Origin: Mesorhizobium opportunistum WSM2075
GTDB lineage: Bacteria; Pseudomonadota; Alphaproteobacteria; Rhizobiales; Rhizobiaceae
Assembly (NCBI RefSeq): GCF_000176035.2
Contig: NC_015675.1
Span: 124,001 to 188,000, forward strand
DNA: 64,000 nucleotides
Reading direction: 5' to 3'
Shown here: one piece after another, positions 9,396 to 18,350 of the stretch
Numbering within the stretch: position 1 is the stretch's first letter
Layout of the letters: each line of letters opens with the position of its first letter
The notes under the pieces: model-generated
What the model saw: the letters and a program-made list of their open reading frames with translations, nothing else
The model's database searches: none
Told to the model about the DNA's origin: nothing
Position numbers and translations under genes: made by a program

Positions 9396-9698
9396 AATCG
9401 CAGTCACCCATTCGTCAACCAAGCGGGCGTACTGCATCGTGCTCATGTGGTGAGCGTGATTGATCCGGCTCGGAAACGCATAGTCTTTGACCGTGCCGCC
9501 ACGCCGTTCGAGCCAACAGAGAAGGCTGGCTCTCACATCGCTCGTGATCTCGAACCGGACGGGACGACCGGTCTTCTGTTGAACGACGCTTGCTCGGGTC
9601 CTGATTTCCGGTCCGGCGACCACATCGCGAATCCTGATCTTGACCAGGTCGCAAGCTGCGCGTTCGCGGTTGGCATCATCGAATTGAGAATGGCCCAT
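9396..9698 (-). pseudogene. Tyrosine recombinase (integrase) remnant
   Basis: On the minus strand the segment CDLVKIRIRDVVAGPEIRTR followed by VVQQKTGRPVRFEITSD, RASLLCWLERRGGTVKDYAF and HMSTMQYARLVDEWVTAI matches the core of a rhizobial family of small phage-type integrases. After EWVTAI the frame turns into unrelated sequence, so the C-terminal catalytic box with the conserved H-x-x-R and the nucleophilic tyrosine is missing. The N-terminal part is also lost or scrambled (GHSQFDDANRERAA). It is a dead fragment, marking an old insertion event in this spot. Confidence 0.7.
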
Positions 9699-10497
9699 GT
9701 GAGTTCTCCTCGGCCTTGATTGGCCGGACGAGAAACGGTGCTGGGCACTTGCCGCTGGGGCCGTTAACGGCCTGGCAGCTTTCAAGATGACTGGCAAGAA
9801 AGCCGATCTTTATGTCGAGCGTAGTGCGCACCGCTTTGCGCCAATAGCGGTCATGGGGTCGGATGCCACGATTGACGTAGGGCAAACAACAGATCAGCCG
9901 GTTTCTCTGGCGTCCCGCCCAGCCCGGGACAACTTGCCAACAGGCAATGATCGAGGGACCGAGTTTTCTCTCCGGCCTGACGATATCCTAACTGGAATCT
10001 AACGTTCGGCGCTCGGCGACGCGTTCAACCAAGCGCTGCCGTTACGGCAGTTCACTTATGTTTCGCTGACGAGAGGTCATCGGGTCAGCGCAGGCTTGGC
10101 TCGCGGGGGGAATGCGCGTGTCGAGAATTGCCGCGAGAACGGTCGGTTCGTTTTCCAGGGGGATTGACGCATTTGGCGCCTTGTTCCGTCTGGGTGCTCA
10201 CGCCAGCAATGTTGACGTCGCCAATGGCGAGAAGAATGACGGGCTTGGCGTTGGACTGAGCCGGCATAGGGCGTTCGCCAAGGGTTGTACCCTCAACGCC
10301 ATCACGCCCCGAACCGAGGATCGTGATCCCGAGCAGCCACTGGCACGCTGTTTTGCCGACAGGCTTATCGGCGGTTCCCACGTCTTCCTGATCAATCCGA
10401 CGGGGACGAGTCTGTCCATCGGATCGCAAGTCCTGCTGACGACTTGCGACGCCATGCGGCCGAGCAGTGTTGACCAAGTCGATCAGGGAGGCTCGAA
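9699..10497. other. Gene-poor decayed stretch
   Basis: About 800 bp between the integrase remnant and the MFS gene. Open frames exist on both strands (for example 10112-10510 plus and 10085-10477 minus), but none has a good ribosome binding site, a recognisable domain or the codon bias of neighbours. Together with the integrase fragment this looks like the residue of an old insertion. I see no gene here. Confidence 0.5.
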
Positions 10498-11688
10498 ATG
10501 TCGCCGGTAACTGCCATTCGCCTGATCTTCTTTATGGATGGACTGATCATCGCCAAGTGGTTGCCGCACCTGCCGGACATCCAGGCGCATCTGGGCCTCG
10601 ACGTCGGCCAGCTCGGGTTGGCGCTTGCCGCTCTGCCGCTCGGCATCATGTCATCGCTACCGCTGATCGGAACCTTCGTCATCTCGCGCTTCTCCGAGCG
10701 GGCCGCCATCCGCGTCACCTTCCTCTGGCTGGCATTGACCTCAACCCTTCCCGGCCTCGCCTGGGATTTTCCGAGCTTTGCGATCGCACTGTTCTTCTAC
10801 GGGTCCGGCATTGCCGGCGTTGAAGTCGCCATGAACGCCACCGCCGATGCCGTCGAGTCCCGCGTCGGCCGGCGGATCATGTCGAGCTGCCACGGCCTGT
10901 GGAGCGTCGGCAACCTCATCGGTGCGGCGCTGGGCAGCCTGGCACTGTCGCTGCATCTGGACGCCATCGTAACCCTCATCGTCGCAGCCCCGATTCTGAT
11001 GGCGCTGGCCTACGCCTCGACCGGCCGGCTCGGCCATAGCCCGATTTCGTCGGAGCCGGGGCCGGCCTTGGCCTTGCCAGATTTCCCGCTGCTGGTCCTG
11101 TGCTTGCTGCCGTTCTGCGCCTGCGTGCTGGAAGGCGCCATGGCCGACTGGGCAGCTGTGTACCTGCGGATCGAGCATGGTGCTCAGGCTGCGCTCACCG
11201 GTGCCGGCTTCGGCGTCTTCGCCGCCGTCATGGCCGCAACACGGCTGACCGGCGACCGGCTCGTCGATCGTGTCGGACCGGTCTTCATCGCCCACTGCTG
11301 CGGCGTCTCGGGCGTCCTGGGCCTGCTGGTGATCTGGGTCGCGCCCGGCGTGTGGCCGGCGTTGGTCGGATTTGCGCTGATGGGCTTTGCCGCCTCACTG
11401 ATCTTCCCGATATCGGTTACAGCAGCGGCCCGTCAATCCGGCCGCTCCGCCGCCATGAACGTCGCGTCGCTATCGCTGATCTGCTTTTCCGGCTACGTCA
11501 TCGGCCCACCGGTCGTCGGCCTCATTGCCGACCTGGTCGGCCTGCGCAACGCGCTTGCCTGCCTCATTCCCTTCGCGCTCGGCGTCCTGCTGCTCGCTCC
11601 ACGGCTCCAACCCAGGGCCGCCGTCACCGGCACCGCCACGGCCCAAGGCTCCACCCATCTCGACCATTGGCGGGCAAGCTCAAGTTGA
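10498..11688 (+). CDS. MFS transporter (YbjJ/FucP-like)
   Basis: A 396-residue inner-membrane carrier with about twelve hydrophobic spans, for example LGLALAALPLGIMSSLPLIG, LIGAALGSLALSLHLDAIV and FALMGFAASLIFPISVTAAA. The layout resembles the YbjJ branch of the major facilitator superfamily, related to sugar:proton symporters. AGGGAGG lies 6 bases before the ATG and fixes the start. The C-terminal 25 residues are polar and look cytoplasmic. It stands alone, with decayed DNA upstream and a convergent HAD gene 29 bp downstream. The substrate is unknown. Confidence 0.88.
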   Translation: MSPVTAIRLIFFMDGLIIAKWLPHLPDIQAHLGLDVGQLGLALAALPLGIMSSLPLIGTFVISRFSERAAIRVTFLWLALTSTLPGLAWDFPSFAIALFFYGSGIAGVEVAMNATADAVESRVGRRIMSSCHGLWSVGNLIGAALGSLALSLHLDAIVTLIVAAPILMALAYASTGRLGHSPISSEPGPALALPDFPLLVLCLLPFCACVLEGAMADWAAVYLRIEHGAQAALTGAGFGVFAAVMAATRLTGDRLVDRVGPVFIAHCCGVSGVLGLLVIWVAPGVWPALVGFALMGFAASLIFPISVTAAARQSGRSAAMNVASLSLICFSGYVIGPPVVGLIADLVGLRNALACLIPFALGVLLLAPRLQPRAAVTGTATAQGSTHLDHWRASSS

Positions 11689-11717
11689 TTTGAGTTTTGA
11701 CCCCCAGGCGCCCGTCG

Positions 11718-12449
11718 TCAGACCGTCTCCTTGACCCGCGCCGAAAGGAAATCCGGCAGGTCGGCAACCGAATCCAGGATGACGTCGGCGATTTCGGCCA
11801 GCGATTCGCGCGTGCCGGTGCCGGAGAGCACGCCCACCGCCAGGCCGCAGCCACCAGCCCGCGCCATTTCGAGATCGTGGCGGTTGTCGCCGACCATGGC
11901 GATCGCCGCCGGCTTCAGTCCGGTAAGATCGCAGAAGGCCTGGATCGTGTCGGGTGCAGGCTTGGGATTGGCCACCGCGTCGTAGCCATAGGCGGCATCG
12001 AAGAGTTGGGCGACGCCCAGCGTGACCAGCGTCTTTTCAGCGCCGCTGGTCGAATCGTTGGTGGCGACACCGAGCCGGTAGGCTCTTTTATGCAGTGCCG
12101 CCAGCGTGTCGACGATACCAGGCAGCGCCACCGCCATCGCCGAGCCCTGCATCGAGGTGATCTCGTTGAAGCGAGCGACGGCCAGCATCTGGTCCTCGTC
12201 GGACAGCCGCGGGAACCACAATTCGACGACGTCCATGTTGGTACCCGAGGCAAAGATTGAATCAGGCTTGAAGCGGCGGTTGGCGAAATCGAAGCCGGCC
12301 GCGGCAAGCAGCCTGTCGGCCTTCCAGCGATCACCTTCGGCCGCGTCCATGGCCATGAAGTCGGCGACGCCAAGCCAGGTCGCGTTGAAGTCGACAAGCG
12401 TTCCATCCTTGTCGAACAATATTCCCTTGATGTCGGCCAAACGCTTCAC
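11718..12449 (-). CDS. HAD-superfamily phosphatase (Gph-like)
   Basis: A haloacid-dehalogenase-fold hydrolase of 243 residues, likely a small-molecule phosphatase. Motif I is [10 protein letters not shown] (nucleophilic and acid/base Asp), motif II the TND of [10 protein letters not shown], motif III lies around NPKPAPD and motif IV is [10 protein letters not shown]. An all-alpha cap follows motif I, as in phosphoglycolate phosphatases. The start is the GTG at 12449, which overlaps the pgi stop codon (GTGA), indicating translational coupling to pgi. Upstream codons in this frame lie inside pgi and are rejected. A metabolite-repair role beside pgi is possible but inferred. Confidence 0.88.
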   Translation of the reverse strand: MKRLADIKGILFDKDGTLVDFNATWLGVADFMAMDAAEGDRWKADRLLAAAGFDFANRRFKPDSIFASGTNMDVVELWFPRLSDEDQMLAVARFNEITSMQGSAMAVALPGIVDTLAALHKRAYRLGVATNDSTSGAEKTLVTLGVAQLFDAAYGYDAVANPKPAPDTIQAFCDLTGLKPAAIAMVGDNRHDLEMARAGGCGLAVGVLSGTGTRESLAEIADVILDSVADLPDFLSARVKETV

Positions 12450-14089
12450 TCCGAACCACGCAATTGGTGGATATGTCCGACAAGGCCGGCGGTCGAGGCG
12501 TCCCGCTTTGCGGCACTTTCCTTGCCTTCCACGACAGGCAGGAGGCCGGTGGCCAGTTCCTTGCCGAGCTCGACGCCCCATTGGTCGAAGGAGTTGATGT
12601 TGAAGAGCGTTCCTTCGACGAAGACGCGGTGCTCGTAAAGCGCGATCACCCGACCCAGGGTGCGCGGGTCGAGCTTGCGGTAGAGGATGGTCAGCGAGGG
12701 CCGGTTGCCCGAGAAGACGCGATGCGGCGCGATGCGGTCGACGTCGGCGGGCTTCATGCCCTTGGCCAGCATCTGCGCGCGCGCCTCCTCCAGCGTGCGG
12801 CCCTTCATGAAGGCTTCAGACTGTGCCAGGCAATTGGCGAGCAGCAGGTCGTGCTGATGCTTGAGATCGGGCTCGTGGCCGACGGCGGCGGCAAGGAATT
12901 CGACCGGGATGAAATCGGTGCCCTGGTGCAGCAGCTGGAAGAAGGCGTGCTGGCCGTTGGTGCCGGGCTCGCCCCAGACCAGCGGTCCGGTCGGTGTGGT
13001 CACCGCGGTGCCTTCGAGGGTGACGCTCTTGCCGTTCGATTCCATGTCGAGCTGCTGCAGATAGGCCGGCAGCCTGGACAGGCGCTGGTCGTAGGGGATG
13101 ACGGCGCGGGCCGGGTATTTGCAGATCACCCGGTGCCACCAGCCCACCAGCCCCAGCAGTGCCGGCAGGTTCTTGCGCAGCGGCGCGGTGCGGAAGTGCT
13201 CGTCCATCTCGTGCGCGCCATCGAGGAAGGCGCGGAAATTCCGTGGACCGACCGCGATCATGACAGGCAGGCCGATCGCGCCCCAGACCGAATAGCGGCC
13301 GCCGACCCAGTCCCAGAAGCCGAAGACGCGATCGGGCGCGATGCCGAACTTGGCGACCAGGTCGAGCGCGGTCGAGACGGCGGCGAAATGCTTGCCGACC
13401 GCCTCCTTGCCGAGCGCCTTCTGCACCCAGTCCCGCGCCGTCTGCGCATTGGTCATCGTCTCGACGGTGGTGAAGGTCTTGGAGGCGATGATGAACAGCG
13501 TGGTTTCGGCGGACAGGCTTTTCAGCGTGTCATGGATGTGAGCGCCGTCGATGTTGGAAACATAATGCGCGCGCGGGCCGTCATGATAGGGGGCGAGCGC
13601 CAGGGTCACCATGGCCGGACCGAGATCCGAACCGCCGATGCCGATGTTGACGATGTCGGTGATCTTCTTGCCGGTGGCGCCGGCCGCCTTGCCGGAGCGG
13701 ATCGCGTCGGCGAAGGCGCCCATCGCGTCGAGCACGGCGATCACGTCCGCCTTGACGTCCTGGCCGTCGACCGTGACACCCTTGCCGCTCAGGTTGCGCA
13801 GCGCCGTGTGCAGCACGGCGCGGTCCTCGGTGATGTTGATCTTCTTGCCGGCGAACATGGCTGCACGGCGACCTTCGAGATCGGCAGCCTTGGCGAGCCC
13901 TTCCAGCAAATCCATGGTGGTCGCGTCGACGGCGCATTTCGACCAGTCGAGCAACATATCACCGTCGGTGGCGGAGAACGTCGCAAATCGCTGCGGATCG
14001 GCAGCGAAGGCCTGGCGCATGTCGCCCGGCGCACCGGCGCGATGGTCGCGCAAGGCGGCGAGTTGTTTCTGGAAGGCTGTCTGATCCAC
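12446..14089 (-). CDS. pgi: Glucose-6-phosphate isomerase
   Basis: Interconverts glucose 6-phosphate and fructose 6-phosphate in the cytoplasm. The 547 residues match the usual length of the long bacterial enzyme. Both family signatures are visible: [17 protein letters not shown] and [21 protein letters not shown]. The phosphate-binding segment [11 protein letters not shown] and the [11 protein letters not shown] region are also present. The start is taken as GTG at 14089 ([16 protein letters not shown]) because family members begin at this point; an ATG at 14161 adds 24 unconserved residues. It is followed, with overlap, by the HAD phosphatase. In rhizobia this enzyme usually serves cycling around the Entner-Doudoroff route and polysaccharide synthesis. 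Confidence 0.97.
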   Translation of the reverse strand: MDQTAFQKQLAALRDHRAGAPGDMRQAFAADPQRFATFSATDGDMLLDWSKCAVDATTMDLLEGLAKAADLEGRRAAMFAGKKINITEDRAVLHTALRNLSGKGVTVDGQDVKADVIAVLDAMGAFADAIRSGKAAGATGKKITDIVNIGIGGSDLGPAMVTLALAPYHDGPRAHYVSNIDGAHIHDTLKSLSAETTLFIIASKTFTTVETMTNAQTARDWVQKALGKEAVGKHFAAVSTALDLVAKFGIAPDRVFGFWDWVGGRYSVWGAIGLPVMIAVGPRNFRAFLDGAHEMDEHFRTAPLRKNLPALLGLVGWWHRVICKYPARAVIPYDQRLSRLPAYLQQLDMESNGKSVTLEGTAVTTPTGPLVWGEPGTNGQHAFFQLLHQGTDFIPVEFLAAAVGHEPDLKHQHDLLLANCLAQSEAFMKGRTLEEARAQMLAKGMKPADVDRIAPHRVFSGNRPSLTILYRKLDPRTLGRVIALYEHRVFVEGTLFNINSFDQWGVELGKELATGLLPVVEGKESAAKRDASTAGLVGHIHQLRGSE

Positions 14090-14300
14090 TGGCGGGAAAC
14101 TCCTGGCGTCTTCGACGCACCATACCAGACCGGATGTTTCCGGCGCGTGTCGTCGCGCCACAACTATTGAGCCGAACTCGGTCCGGTCAATACGCGGTTA
14201 TGCCGCATCGCATCACGATGCGATGACAGAATGTATCAGCGGCGCGGTCTCGGACGAAGGATCACTGGCATAAATCCCAAAGATCAGAAAAATTGATTGG

Positions 14301-14339
14301 CGCAACCCCTTGTGCCACCGCTACATTCGACTGGTCCAG
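14301..14339. promoter_or_regulatory. Candidate MocR-regulator operator upstream of its own gene
   Basis: A near-palindrome TGGCGCA-N6-TGTGCCA (14299-14317) and the nearby CTGGTCCAG (14331-14339) precede the regulator start at 14377. The pattern TTGTGCCACnnCTA (14310-14323) recurs in opposite orientation in front of the MttB-like gene (15983-15996), suggesting one protein binds both promoters. Confidence 0.5.
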
Positions 14340-14376
14340 CCAAACGAAAAAAGCTGGCCATCGAGGAACATTTCCC

Positions 14377-15870
14377 ATGCCACAGCGCAATGACACGGCC
14401 ATATGGTCCGGCCTGTTCCGGATTTCGGCCGAATCCGGCCAAACCCTCCAGGCACAGATCCGCCAGGCGATCGTGGCCGCCATCCTAGACCGCCAAATCG
14501 CCGCTTCGATGCCGCTCCCCTCATGCCGGATCCTGGCCGAGAAACTCGGCGTGGCGCGCGGAACCGTGGTTCTGGCGTTCCAGCAGCTCGTCGACCAGGG
14601 GTTCCTGGTGGCGCGCGAGCGTCGCGGCCATTTCGTCAATCCCGACGTGCTGGCGACACCCGCCAAGCCGCACCAGAAGGCGCCCGACCAGGCCAACGAG
14701 ATCGACTGGAAGGCACGCCGGCAGATCGCGGCAAGCGATATGCCGCCGCCGGCCAAGCACGAGAACTGGATCAAGTCGTCCTACCCGTTCGTCTATGGCC
14801 AGTTCGACCCGGCGCTGTTCCCGACCGCCGAGTGGCGCGAGTGCAACCGCATGGCGCTGGCGGTGCTGGAAATCCGCAACTGGGCGTCCGACATGGTCGA
14901 TCGCGACGATCCGCTCCTGATCGAGCAGATCCAGGCGCGGCTCCTGCCCCGGCGCGGAATCTTCGCCAATCCCGACGAGATCATCGTCACGCTGGGCGCC
15001 CAGAACGCGCTCTACATGCTGGCGACACTTTTGATGACCAAGGGCTCCAAGGTGGCGATGGAAGATCCCGGCTACCCCGATGCCCGCTCGATCTTCCGGC
15101 TTGCGGGCGCCGACATCCAGCCAGTGCCGGTCGACCAGTCCGGCATCGTAACCTCTTCTATCCCCAATGATTCCGGCTTCGTCTTCGTCACGCCCAGCCA
15201 TCATTGCCCGACCATGGTGCCGTTGTCGGCCGAGCGGCGACAGGATCTTCTGGCGCGCGCCAACCGGCACAACCAGATCATCATCGAGGACGGCTATGAC
15301 AGCCAGCTTCTCGACGAGGCGCCGCAGCAGGCGCTGAAGAGCCTCGATCGCTCCGGCCGCGTCGTCTATGTCGGATCGATGTCGAAGACGCTGGCTCCGG
15401 GCCTGCGGCTTGGCTACATCGTGGCGTCGGCTGGACTGATCGCGGAGCTCAGGGCCCTGCGCCGCTTCATGCTGCGTCACCCGCCGGCAAACAACCAGCG
15501 TGCCGTGGCACTCTTCCTGTCGCTCGGGCATCACGAAGCGCTGGTGCGGCGGCTGTCGAGCGCCTTCGACGAACGGCGCAAGCGCCTGGTCCATGCGATT
15601 TCCGCCTTCCTGCCGGAATGGCGTTCGACCGACTCGGCCGGCGGCACCTCGCTGTGGCTCGAAGGGCCACGCGGCACTGATTCGCGTGGACTGGCCGAGG
15701 CCGCGGCCTCGCGCAGTGTCATCATAGAGCCTGGCGACCGGTTCTTCGACCGCACGGAAAAGCCTTCGCGTTTCATGCGCTTGGGCATTTCCTCGATCGC
15801 CCTGCAGCATATCGAGCCAGGCATCCGCGAGCTCGCCACCGCAGCCGGACGCAGGCCGGCCGCGGCCTGA
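14377..15870 (+). CDS. MocR-type regulator (GntR helix-turn-helix plus aminotransferase domain)
   Basis: A 497-residue PLP-dependent transcription factor of the MocR/PdxR/TauR/GabR group. The N-terminal GntR winged helix covers residues 15-85 (QTLQAQIRQAIVAAILD then LPSCRILAEKLGVARGTVVLAFQQL). A linker joins it to a class I aminotransferase-like domain (about residues 125-490) that keeps the PLP lysine in SMSKTLAPGLR (Lys337) and the NDSGFVFVTPSHHCPT and EDGYDSQL segments. AGGAA lies before the ATG at 14377, which is preferred over the ATG at 14293. It sits directly upstream of the MttB-like gene and shares a promoter motif with it, so it probably senses an amine or amino acid derivative and controls that gene. 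The ligand is unknown. Confidence 0.92.
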   Translation: MPQRNDTAIWSGLFRISAESGQTLQAQIRQAIVAAILDRQIAASMPLPSCRILAEKLGVARGTVVLAFQQLVDQGFLVARERRGHFVNPDVLATPAKPHQKAPDQANEIDWKARRQIAASDMPPPAKHENWIKSSYPFVYGQFDPALFPTAEWRECNRMALAVLEIRNWASDMVDRDDPLLIEQIQARLLPRRGIFANPDEIIVTLGAQNALYMLATLLMTKGSKVAMEDPGYPDARSIFRLAGADIQPVPVDQSGIVTSSIPNDSGFVFVTPSHHCPTMVPLSAERRQDLLARANRHNQIIIEDGYDSQLLDEAPQQALKSLDRSGRVVYVGSMSKTLAPGLRLGYIVASAGLIAELRALRRFMLRHPPANNQRAVALFLSLGHHEALVRRLSSAFDERRKRLVHAISAFLPEWRSTDSAGGTSLWLEGPRGTDSRGLAEAAASRSVIIEPGDRFFDRTEKPSRFMRLGISSIALQHIEPGIRELATAAGRRPAAA

Positions 15871-15891
15871 TCCACTCGCCGATCCCCTTGA

Positions 15892-15924
15892 CCGGAGCCG
15901 CATAACAGCGGCTCCGGCTTCTTT
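15892..15924 (+). terminator. Rho-independent terminator after the MocR gene
   Basis: A perfect 10-bp stem CCGGAGCCGC / GCGGCTCCGG with a 6-base loop is followed by CTTCTTT, 22 bp downstream of the regulator stop codon. It should separate regulator transcription from the MttB-like gene. Confidence 0.8.
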
Positions 15925-15963
15925 AGCCCTGGCATATGCAACCAGACCGGCTGGCTCATAGTC

Positions 15964-15996
15964 TGTGCCAATGCCGGCGGCATAGTCGTGGCACAA
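15964..15996. promoter_or_regulatory. Candidate operator upstream of the MttB-like gene
   Basis: The inverted repeat TGTGCCA (15964-15970) and TGGCACA (15989-15995) with an 18-base spacer lies about 70 bp before the MttB-like start. The right half extends to TAGTCGTGGCACAA, the reverse complement of the TTGTGCCACnnCTA pattern found in front of the MocR gene. Confidence 0.5.
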
Positions 15997-16062
15997 AGGG
16001 GAAGAAGCAGCCGATGGTGGACCAACCGCCACCCTGTTTCCGAGAAAAGGTGGAGTGCCTCC

Positions 16063-17649
16063 ATGTCAGTGGTTGTTGAAAAGCAGGAAGCGGCGGACCA
16101 GCGTTCGCGCCGCTCCGGCGGGCGCGAAGCGCGCCGCGCCATGCGGGCAGCGCCGTTGGCCGACGACATCAAGCCGGTGCGCGCCGGCCTCGAGGGCGGC
16201 AGCTACGGACCGCTGGCGGGCAATGACCAAGAGCGCATCCATGAAGCGGTGCTGACGCTGCTGGAGACGGTCGGCTTTGCCAATGCCATCCCTTCCTGCA
16301 TCGAGGCGCTGACCAAGGTCGGCGCCACCTATGGCGACGATGGCCGCATTCGTTTTCCACGCGCGCTGGTGCTCGACACGATCAAGAAAGCTGCCCGGAA
16401 TTTCACCTTGCACGGCCAGGACCCGAAACACGATATGGTGATCCAGGGCAAGCGCGTGCATTACGGCACGGCCGGTGCCGCGGTCCATCTGGTCGATGTC
16501 GAGAAGCGCGAATACCGCGAATCGCTGCTGCAGGACATCTATGACGCCGCCCGCATCGTCGAGGGGCTCGACAACATCCATTTCTTCCAGCGGCCGATGG
16601 TGCCGCGCGACATTCCCGATCCGCTCGAAATGGACTTCAACACGCTCTACGCCTGCGTGATGGGCACGTCCAAACATGTCGGCACCTCTTTCACGGTGCG
16701 CGAGAACGTGCAGCCGGCGCTCGAAATGCTCTATGCCATCGCCGGCGGCGAGGAGAATTTCCGCGCCAGACCGTTCGTGTCGAACTCGAACTGCTTCGTC
16801 GTGCCGCCGATGAAGTTCGCCGAGGACGCCTGTGGCGTGCTTGAAGCCTGCGTCGATGGCGGCATCCCGATCCTGTTGCTGTCGGCTGGACAGGCCGGCG
16901 CGACCGCGCCGGCGGCGATTGCCGGCGCCGTCGTGCAAGCCGTGGCCGAAGTGCTGGCCGGTCTGGTCTATGTCAACGCCCTGAAGCCGGGACATCCGGC
17001 GATCTTCGGCACCTGGCCGTTCGTGTCCGATCTGCGCACCGGCGCCATGTCCGGCGGCTCGGCCGAACAGGCGGTGCTGACGGCTGCCTGCGCGCAGATG
17101 GCACAGTTCTACGATCTGCCGGGTGGTTCGGCCGCCGGCATGACGGATTCGAAACTGCCCGATATCCAGTCCGGCTACGAGAAGGGCATCACCGATGTGA
17201 TGGCCGGCCTTGCCGGGCTCAACCTGGTCTATGAATCGGCGGGCATGCATGCATCGCTGCTCGGCTTCTGCCTGGAAAGCCTGATCATCGACAATGACAT
17301 GCTCGGCCACTGCCTGCGCTGCGTGCGCGGCATCGAGGTGACCGACGAGGCGCTGTCGATCGACACCATCGCCGATGTCTGCCTGAGGGGACCGGGCCAC
17401 TATCTCGGCAACGAGCAGACGCTGCGGTTGATGCAGACGGAATATTTCTATCCCGCCGTCGGCGACCGGTTTTCGCCGAAGGAATGGAACGAGAAGGGCC
17501 GGCCCGACATCCTGCAGCGCGCCATCATCGAGAAGAAGCGCGTCCTTGCCGAACGTTTCCCGCGCCACGTGCCGAAGCCGCTCGACGACAAATTGCGCGC
17601 CCGTTTTGGCGAGATGATCAAGCTGCCGCGCGCCAATATGGGCGGGTAG
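16063..17649 (+). CDS. MttB-superfamily (non-pyrrolysine trimethylamine methyltransferase-like) protein
   Basis: A 528-residue TIM-barrel protein of the MttB superfamily, whose members move a methyl group from a quaternary or tertiary amine to a corrinoid protein. Recognisable parts are ERIHEAVLTLLETVGFANA, FTLHGQDPKHDMVIQG, YGTAGAAVHLVDVEKREYRE and the C-terminal GPGHYLGNEQTLRLMQTEYFYP typical of the group. The frame has no internal amber codon, so it is of the non-pyrrolysine type, like glycine-betaine and proline-betaine demethylases. GGAG precedes the ATG at 16063. No corrinoid protein or partner methyltransferase gene is nearby. The upstream MocR regulator is the likely controller. The true substrate is unknown. 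Confidence 0.88.
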   Translation: MSVVVEKQEAADQRSRRSGGREARRAMRAAPLADDIKPVRAGLEGGSYGPLAGNDQERIHEAVLTLLETVGFANAIPSCIEALTKVGATYGDDGRIRFPRALVLDTIKKAARNFTLHGQDPKHDMVIQGKRVHYGTAGAAVHLVDVEKREYRESLLQDIYDAARIVEGLDNIHFFQRPMVPRDIPDPLEMDFNTLYACVMGTSKHVGTSFTVRENVQPALEMLYAIAGGEENFRARPFVSNSNCFVVPPMKFAEDACGVLEACVDGGIPILLLSAGQAGATAPAAIAGAVVQAVAEVLAGLVYVNALKPGHPAIFGTWPFVSDLRTGAMSGGSAEQAVLTAACAQMAQFYDLPGGSAAGMTDSKLPDIQSGYEKGITDVMAGLAGLNLVYESAGMHASLLGFCLESLIIDNDMLGHCLRCVRGIEVTDEALSIDTIADVCLRGPGHYLGNEQTLRLMQTEYFYPAVGDRFSPKEWNEKGRPDILQRAIIEKKRVLAERFPRHVPKPLDDKLRARFGEMIKLPRANMGG

Positions 17650-17679
17650 CGCCGCTTCTCTCGTCAAAGGGTGTGTTGA

Positions 17680-17790
17680 GATTCAGGTCAGGCCGAATCG
17701 AAAACGGTGGCTTGCGAGAACCGGAGCGGAGCGTACTTTTGGGTACGTGAGCAACGGAAGCGCAGCAAGCTATCGTTTGCAGACCGGCAT
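17680..17790. repeat. Intergenic palindromic element downstream of the MttB-like gene
   Basis: The stretch is an imperfect inverted repeat centred on CGTAC-ttttggg-TACG with outer CTTGC and GCAAG arms. Its look (alternating GCGGAGCG/GGAAGCGC tracts) is that of a dispersed rhizobial intergenic element. No gene is seen between 17650 and 17810. Confidence 0.45.
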
Positions 17791-17810
17791 CACCTGAATA
17801 TCGACGCACC

Positions 17811-18209
17811 CTAGTCCGTGCCGAGCCCGTAGCGTTCGACGACTTCGGCATTGATCAGCTTGGCGTGCAGCGCCATCAGCACGATCTTCGCGTCGAAACT
17901 GTCGCCGGCGTCGACCGCGGCCTCGATCCGTTGCTCGGCATCCTGCCGCTGCTGCAGACCTTGGGACCGCTCGAACGTCTCCGGCCCGGCAATGCAATAG
18001 CTGAACAGGCGCGCGACTTGCGGATAGGCCTGCGGCGGCGGCTCGTCGGGCCAATGGTCCTTCATCAGATTGACGATGGTGAGTTTTACGCCCTCAGGCA
18101 CAAGGGCGGGATGCAGGTCGGCGCCGCGCAAGGCCGTGTCGAGCTGCCTCAGATCGCCCGAGCGGCCGAACATTCCGAGGAAGCCGAGGGAAGAGCGCCG
18201 TCCTGCCAT
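17811..18209 (-). CDS. Conserved hypothetical protein
   Basis: A protein of 132 residues starting MAGRRSSLGFLGMFGRSGDLRQLD. It has no membrane segment or signal peptide. Its composition and codon use fit the neighbours, and I recall similar rhizobial proteins of the same length (with VKLTIVNLMKDHWPDEPPP) but no assigned function. The start at 18209 is chosen over 18230 because the conserved part begins with MAGRRSS; ribosome-binding signals are weak for both. It is flanked by repeats on both sides and appears to be a single-gene unit. Confidence 0.65.
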   Translation of the reverse strand: MAGRRSSLGFLGMFGRSGDLRQLDTALRGADLHPALVPEGVKLTIVNLMKDHWPDEPPPQAYPQVARLFSYCIAGPETFERSQGLQQRQDAEQRIEAAVDAGDSFDAKIVLMALHAKLINAEVVERYGLGTD

Positions 18210-18271
18210 GATGGCCCAATCCGTTTCCAACCAGTTAGGTGGTTCGCAAGCGGATTACAAAGGCAACGGAT

Positions 18272-18350
18272 CCTAAAGCGCCGCGCTTTAGGTCTTTGTT
18301 TTGATGCATGTCGTTCTCCCAAAACCGAGTCACTTTTGGGCGACATGCAT
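18272..18350. repeat. Double-hairpin intergenic repeat, copy 1
   Basis: Two hairpins in tandem: CCTAAAGCG-ccg-CGCTTTAGG (18272-18292, followed by TCTTTGTTTT) and ATGCATGTCG ... CGACATGCAT (18304-18313 with 18341-18350) with an inner CCCAAAA/TTTTGGG stem. The second overlaps the chrA stop codon and could end chrA transcription. A variant of the second hairpin recurs at 27857-27905. Confidence 0.8.

Noticed and set aside
10085..10510. Overlapping frames on both strands before the MFS gene
   Set aside because: No ribosome binding site, no domain and no codon bias; more likely decayed DNA.
12464..14170. 568-codon plus-strand frame over pgi
   Set aside because: Antisense of pgi; the minus-strand protein has both isomerase signatures, the plus-strand frame has none.
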